Origin: Akkermansiaceae bacterium
GTDB taxonomy: Bacteria; Verrucomicrobiota; Verrucomicrobiia; Verrucomicrobiales; Akkermansiaceae
DNA length: 7,148 nucleotides
NCBI GenBank assembly: GCA_025457805.1
Contig: JALOTR010000414.1
Span: 1 to 7,148, forward strand
Reading direction: 5' to 3'
Shown: positions 5,983 through 7,148 of the stretch, in pieces
Position numbering within the stretch: position 1 is the stretch's first letter
Layout: each line of letters begins with the position of its first letter
The notes under the pieces: generated by a model
The model's input: the letters and a program-made list of their open reading frames with translations, nothing else
Told to the model about the DNA's origin: nothing
The model's database searches: none
Program-made: the position numbers and the translations under genes

Positions 5983-7148
5983 TTAGTTTCGTGAAACTTC
6001 GATTTTCCGGTTGGTGAGATTCGGAGGGATTTGTGCAACCCAGAGCCCATCGCCGCGTGACTCGAAGGTGAGACCAGCGGCCTTGGGAGTTCCGGATTTG
6101 AGATAGAGGGTAAAGGGGCCGGGGTCGCGCACGCGGAAGCTCGCCATGGTATCGGTGAAGGATGGATCGAGGATCGTTGCTGGCGAGAGAAATTTTTCGG
6201 TGAGACCGATCAATGCCCAGCCATGTTGAACGGGAAGGAGGTGCACGAGACGATCGGAAAAGCCGGTGAGCGAAACGGGCAGGGGATTTTTGAGGTCATG
6301 GACGGTGCCTTCGAAGTAATTGTAGGCGATGAGTCCGCCGGAGGGTTGTTTCCATGGACCTGGGTATGGCTGCATGAGAGCCGATGCGTGGCGGTAGTCT
6401 TCGGCTGTGATCTTACCTGAGACGGTGGCCTTGTCGTCACGGTCGTGAAGGTTATAACAAACGATGGAGGCGGCACCGTTCGGCAGTGGAGCGATCACGC
6501 GGTAGAGGTCTTTTTGATTGATCGGGTCATTGAATGCCGACTCGGGCAAAGGCAGGGCTGGGGCGAGTGGGCGGATGATTTCGCCGTCGGTGTAGCAGAG
6601 TGGAGTGATCACCGAAGGGACAAAATGTTCGGGAGCATCGGAAACGTAAACGGGTCCACCCGACATCGCTTTGGAAACGGCCATGAGGCGATTGGCGACT
6701 TCGTCATTGGAGTGAAACATGTCGTGATCGCCCCAGAAGACCTGACCGAGCCAGAGTTTGTTGTTATAGCATTGATAGGTTTGGATGCGGGCGGGGGTGA
6801 GTTTGCCGCTGCGGTAGTCCTGGCTGACGCGGACGACGGTGGCATGTGAAGCGTTGAGTGCGCAGATGATGTCCTGAGCGAAGCAGTGGATGAGGCCGAG
6901 TTTGTGGGTGCGGCAGTGGTCTTCGAGGGCACGGTTGGTGTTGATGTGGGCCTCGGCTGCGTTGGTGCCTCCGACGTAGCCTTGGAAGTTGGGGCCTTGG
7001 AAATCGACTTTCACGAAGTCGAAGCCAGCTTCGCGGGAGCTTTGGAAGAGGCGGTCGAAGAAGTAGGTTTGGGAATCGAAAGCGGGCAGGGGTTTGAGTT
7101 GGCGATTGGGCTGTGGGCCGAAATGGCGGTTGGCCTCCGGGGTATCGG
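5983..7148 (-). CDS. Raffinose synthase/Sip1-family (GH36-type) alpha-galactoside-acting protein, 5' end missing
   Basis: The frame runs from base 7146 without interruption to the stop at 5983; 387 residues are visible and the N-terminal part is outside the window. GFDFVKVDFQGP (about 41-52) matches the KVD motif, whose Asp (about 48) is the expected nucleophile of GH36 enzymes and raffinose synthases. RVSQDYRSG follows at about 107-114, with an Asp (about 110) in the place of the acid/base. Then come HDMFHS (about 141-146) and AMSGGPVYVSDAPEH (about 160-174), which strongly resemble the W/HDMFxS and IGGxPxYVSD blocks of raffinose/stachyose synthases and seed-imbibition proteins. A beta-rich C-terminal domain ends with NRKIEVSRN. 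The family hydrolyses or transfers alpha-galactosyl groups; in a bacterium an alpha-galactosidase is the simplest guess. A GTG at 7014 could be mistaken for the start, but conserved sequence (QTYFFDRLFQSSREAGFDF) continues before it. It leads the visible part of the - strand operon. Confidence 0.82.
   Translation of the reverse strand, partial: DTPEANRHFGPQPNRQLKPLPAFDSQTYFFDRLFQSSREAGFDFVKVDFQGPNFQGYVGGTNAAEAHINTNRALEDHCRTHKLGLIHCFAQDIICALNASHATVVRVSQDYRSGKLTPARIQTYQCYNNKLWLGQVFWGDHDMFHSNDEVANRLMAVSKAMSGGPVYVSDAPEHFVPSVITPLCYTDGEIIRPLAPALPLPESAFNDPINQKDLYRVIAPLPNGAASIVCYNLHDRDDKATVSGKITAEDYRHASALMQPYPGPWKQPSGGLIAYNYFEGTVHDLKNPLPVSLTGFSDRLVHLLPVQHGWALIGLTEKFLSPATILDPSFTDTMASFRVRDPGPFTLYLKSGTPKAAGLTFESRGDGLWVAQIPPNLTNRKIEVSRN

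Noticed and set aside
1..7148. CRISPR array, insertion sequence, toxin-antitoxin or other defence system
   Set aside because: I saw no regularly spaced repeats, terminal inverted repeats, transposase or nuclease motifs on either strand. The window is a regulator pair, a tRNA and carbohydrate-use genes.

Overview
The window looks like chromosomal DNA from a polysaccharide-degrading member of the PVC group, most likely Verrucomicrobiota (or possibly Planctomycetota). This is inferred from the gene content: two secreted S1 sulfatases beside glycoside hydrolases, a BlaI/M56 regulator pair, GC-rich coding sequence, and starts that mostly lack a Shine-Dalgarno match. The sequence alone cannot settle the taxon.

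Layout. From 1 to 1112 on the + strand is the tail of a BlaI/MecI-type repressor, followed by a short BlaR1-like M56 membrane metallopeptidase. The stretch 1113-1205 has no gene; it holds a GC-rich inverted repeat and an 11-bp direct repeat just before a complete tRNA-Leu(UAA) at 1206-1290. A secreted SGSH-like sulfatase follows at 1465-3027 (+). Everything further right is on the - strand and convergent with it. Read in transcription order, these are a raffinose-synthase/GH36-type protein whose 5' end lies outside the window (7148-5983), a secreted clan GH-A-like hydrolase 16 bases downstream (5966-4758), a 22-codon signal-peptide-like mini-ORF (4705-4637), and an arylsulfatase (4569-3052) that is frameshifted near its C-terminus.

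How the genes fit together. The four enzyme genes read as part of a catabolic cluster for a sulfated, probably galactose-containing glycan: sulfatases remove sulfate esters, the GH-A-like enzyme cuts the backbone or releases oligosaccharides, and the GH36-type protein acts on alpha-galactosides. The substrate is an inference from family membership. The BlaI/M56 pair lies on the far side of the tRNA and need not regulate the cluster.

The observations most worth a second look are the frameshift in the second sulfatase (its conserved C-terminal block continues in another frame), the GH-A-like enzyme that I cannot place in a numbered family, and the signal-peptide mini-ORF with a promoter-like sequence directly upstream. 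I did not find a CRISPR array, an insertion sequence or an obviously new defence-type system.
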